From positions 1 through 56,326 of the forward strand of contig WRAH01000015.1 of the NCBI GenBank assembly GCA_009780315.1: DNA of 56,326 bases, read 5' to 3'. This DNA is from Defluviitaleaceae bacterium. Its GTDB lineage: Bacteria > Bacillota > Clostridia > Lachnospirales > WQUN01. Position numbers and translations under genes: made by a program. Shown here piece after piece: positions 55,838 through 56,326 of the stretch; positions within the stretch are counted from its first letter, which is position 1; each line of letters opens with the position of its first letter. The notes under the pieces were generated by a model. That model had not been told where the DNA came from. It worked only from the letters and a program-made list of their open reading frames with translations, and searched no databases.

Positions 55838-56326
55838 TTATTCCACACCATATAGCCCTGCACGGTCATTGAGTACTAAAATTCTAACCATGTCTAAGCT
55901 CAAGTCTAGTCCTGTACCATCCCCATTATTGCCCCGAAGATGACCTTTTTCTATAAGCCTTTTGATTGTAGGCTGCGCCCAGTCGGGCATTTCATCAACT
56001 AAATTAAATCGCATTGCTTCCACCTCATTTTCTGAAACATATAATTCCCATGGCATTTTTGCGTCCTTTGGCAGTTGTTTTCCTGCTTGCAAATCGTGCA
56101 AAGTTAGCCCGCCTGTAAATTCACAGTGGGGACGGTCTACAAAACTTGTCCAGTTTCCGCCCCATACACCACCCATTTCAACCCAAATACGCCCTGCTGT
56201 GTTCCAAAATGCACGTTCGGCAGGGGTACTATCATTAAAAGCTTGCCCGCTTACATTACGAAAGAAGTCAAAAGCCAAGCGGTAATTGTGGATGGATTGC
56301 CCTCCCCGTGCATTGGTTACAATCGT
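55838..56326 (-). CDS. M15 family D,D-/L,D-peptidase, partial at right edge
   Basis: 163 codons read into the window edge with no start, so the N-terminus lies outside. The edge segment encodes NARGGQSIHNYRLAFDFF, the SxHxxGxAxD-type zinc motif of M15 peptidases (His and Asp ligands visible, one Gly replaced by Arg), and WTSFVDRPHCEF has the third zinc His. These enzymes cut peptidoglycan stem peptides. The C-terminal ~55 residues (DEMPDWAQPTIKRLIEKGHLRG...GLDLSLDMVRILVLNDRAGLYG) form a small repeat found at the end of many clostridial endolysin-like proteins, possibly wall-binding. Confidence 0.82.
   Translation of the reverse strand, partial: TIVTNARGGQSIHNYRLAFDFFRNVSGQAFNDSTPAERAFWNTAGRIWVEMGGVWGGNWTSFVDRPHCEFTGGLTLHDLQAGKQLPKDAKMPWELYVSENEVEAMRFNLVDEMPDWAQPTIKRLIEKGHLRGNNGDGTGLDLSLDMVRILVLNDRAGLYGVE

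Overview
The window looks like a chromosomal segment of a strictly anaerobic, amino-acid-fermenting member of the Clostridia (Firmicutes). The evidence is a complete selenocysteine-dependent glycine reductase (Stickland) cluster, Gram-positive type ribosome binding sites, lipoprotein and cell-wall-anchored proteins, M42 peptidases, and moderately low GC. I do not commit to a genus. No insertion sequence, integrase, phage structural gene or CRISPR array was seen.

Layout. 1-1450: edge-truncated regulator, a tiny peptide gene and a divergent AbrB-like gene (module A). 1531-4599: three tandem M42 aminopeptidases. 4837-10005: a giant wall-anchored protein. 10142-12993: flippase-like membrane protein, DUF4438 protein, PadR regulator and its membrane partner. 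12994-15991: structured leader RNA candidate, two C_GCAxxG_C_C proteins, a TDT-family transporter and a rhodanese. 16101-18302 (minus): tocopherol cyclase-like protein, IspD, a secreted protein. 18417-20341: module B. 20482-25277 (minus): small membrane and Cys-rich secreted proteins and a second giant wall-anchored protein. 25409-29073: a GTPase divergent from an amino acid ABC transporter whose promoter carries two ARG-box-like sites. 29156: tRNA-Leu. 29492-32653: a radical SAM RiPP locus with a divergent HTH/TPR regulator. 32850-43368: grdX-trxB-trxA-grdE-grdA-grdB-grdCD (fused)-tdh-kbl. 43421-46325: small accessory genes, including an orphan Phd antitoxin and a Phr-like pre-propeptide facing an RRNPP-like regulator. 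46453-48391: module C. 48492-51697: possible RNase toxin, secreted Gly-rich protein, LytTR pair, YdcF protein. 51833-55763: CofE-like ligase, GntP permease, glycerate kinase. The right edge cuts an M15 peptidase.

How genes work together. Tdh and Kbl turn threonine into glycine plus acetyl-CoA, glycine reductase turns glycine into acetyl phosphate with electrons from TrxB/TrxA, and the M42 peptidases and amino acid transporter can feed this. GrdA and GrdB each contain an in-frame UGA in their known selenocysteine motifs.

Most novel signal. A module occurs three times: a 20-33 residue peptide gene with a shared FVPF(x)G core, directly followed by a regulator of about 355 residues with a C-terminal (not N-terminal) HTH, and a divergent gene for a tandem AbrB-like protein, in two copies followed by a zinc-ribbon AbrB. 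In modules B and C the AbrB gene pair is nearly identical while the regulators and peptides have diverged. This suggests an undescribed peptide-linked regulatory switch present in several parallel versions. Two further peptide-type loci (the radical SAM RiPP with TPR regulator, and the Phr-like peptide with HTH/TPR regulator) make the window rich in candidate peptide signalling.
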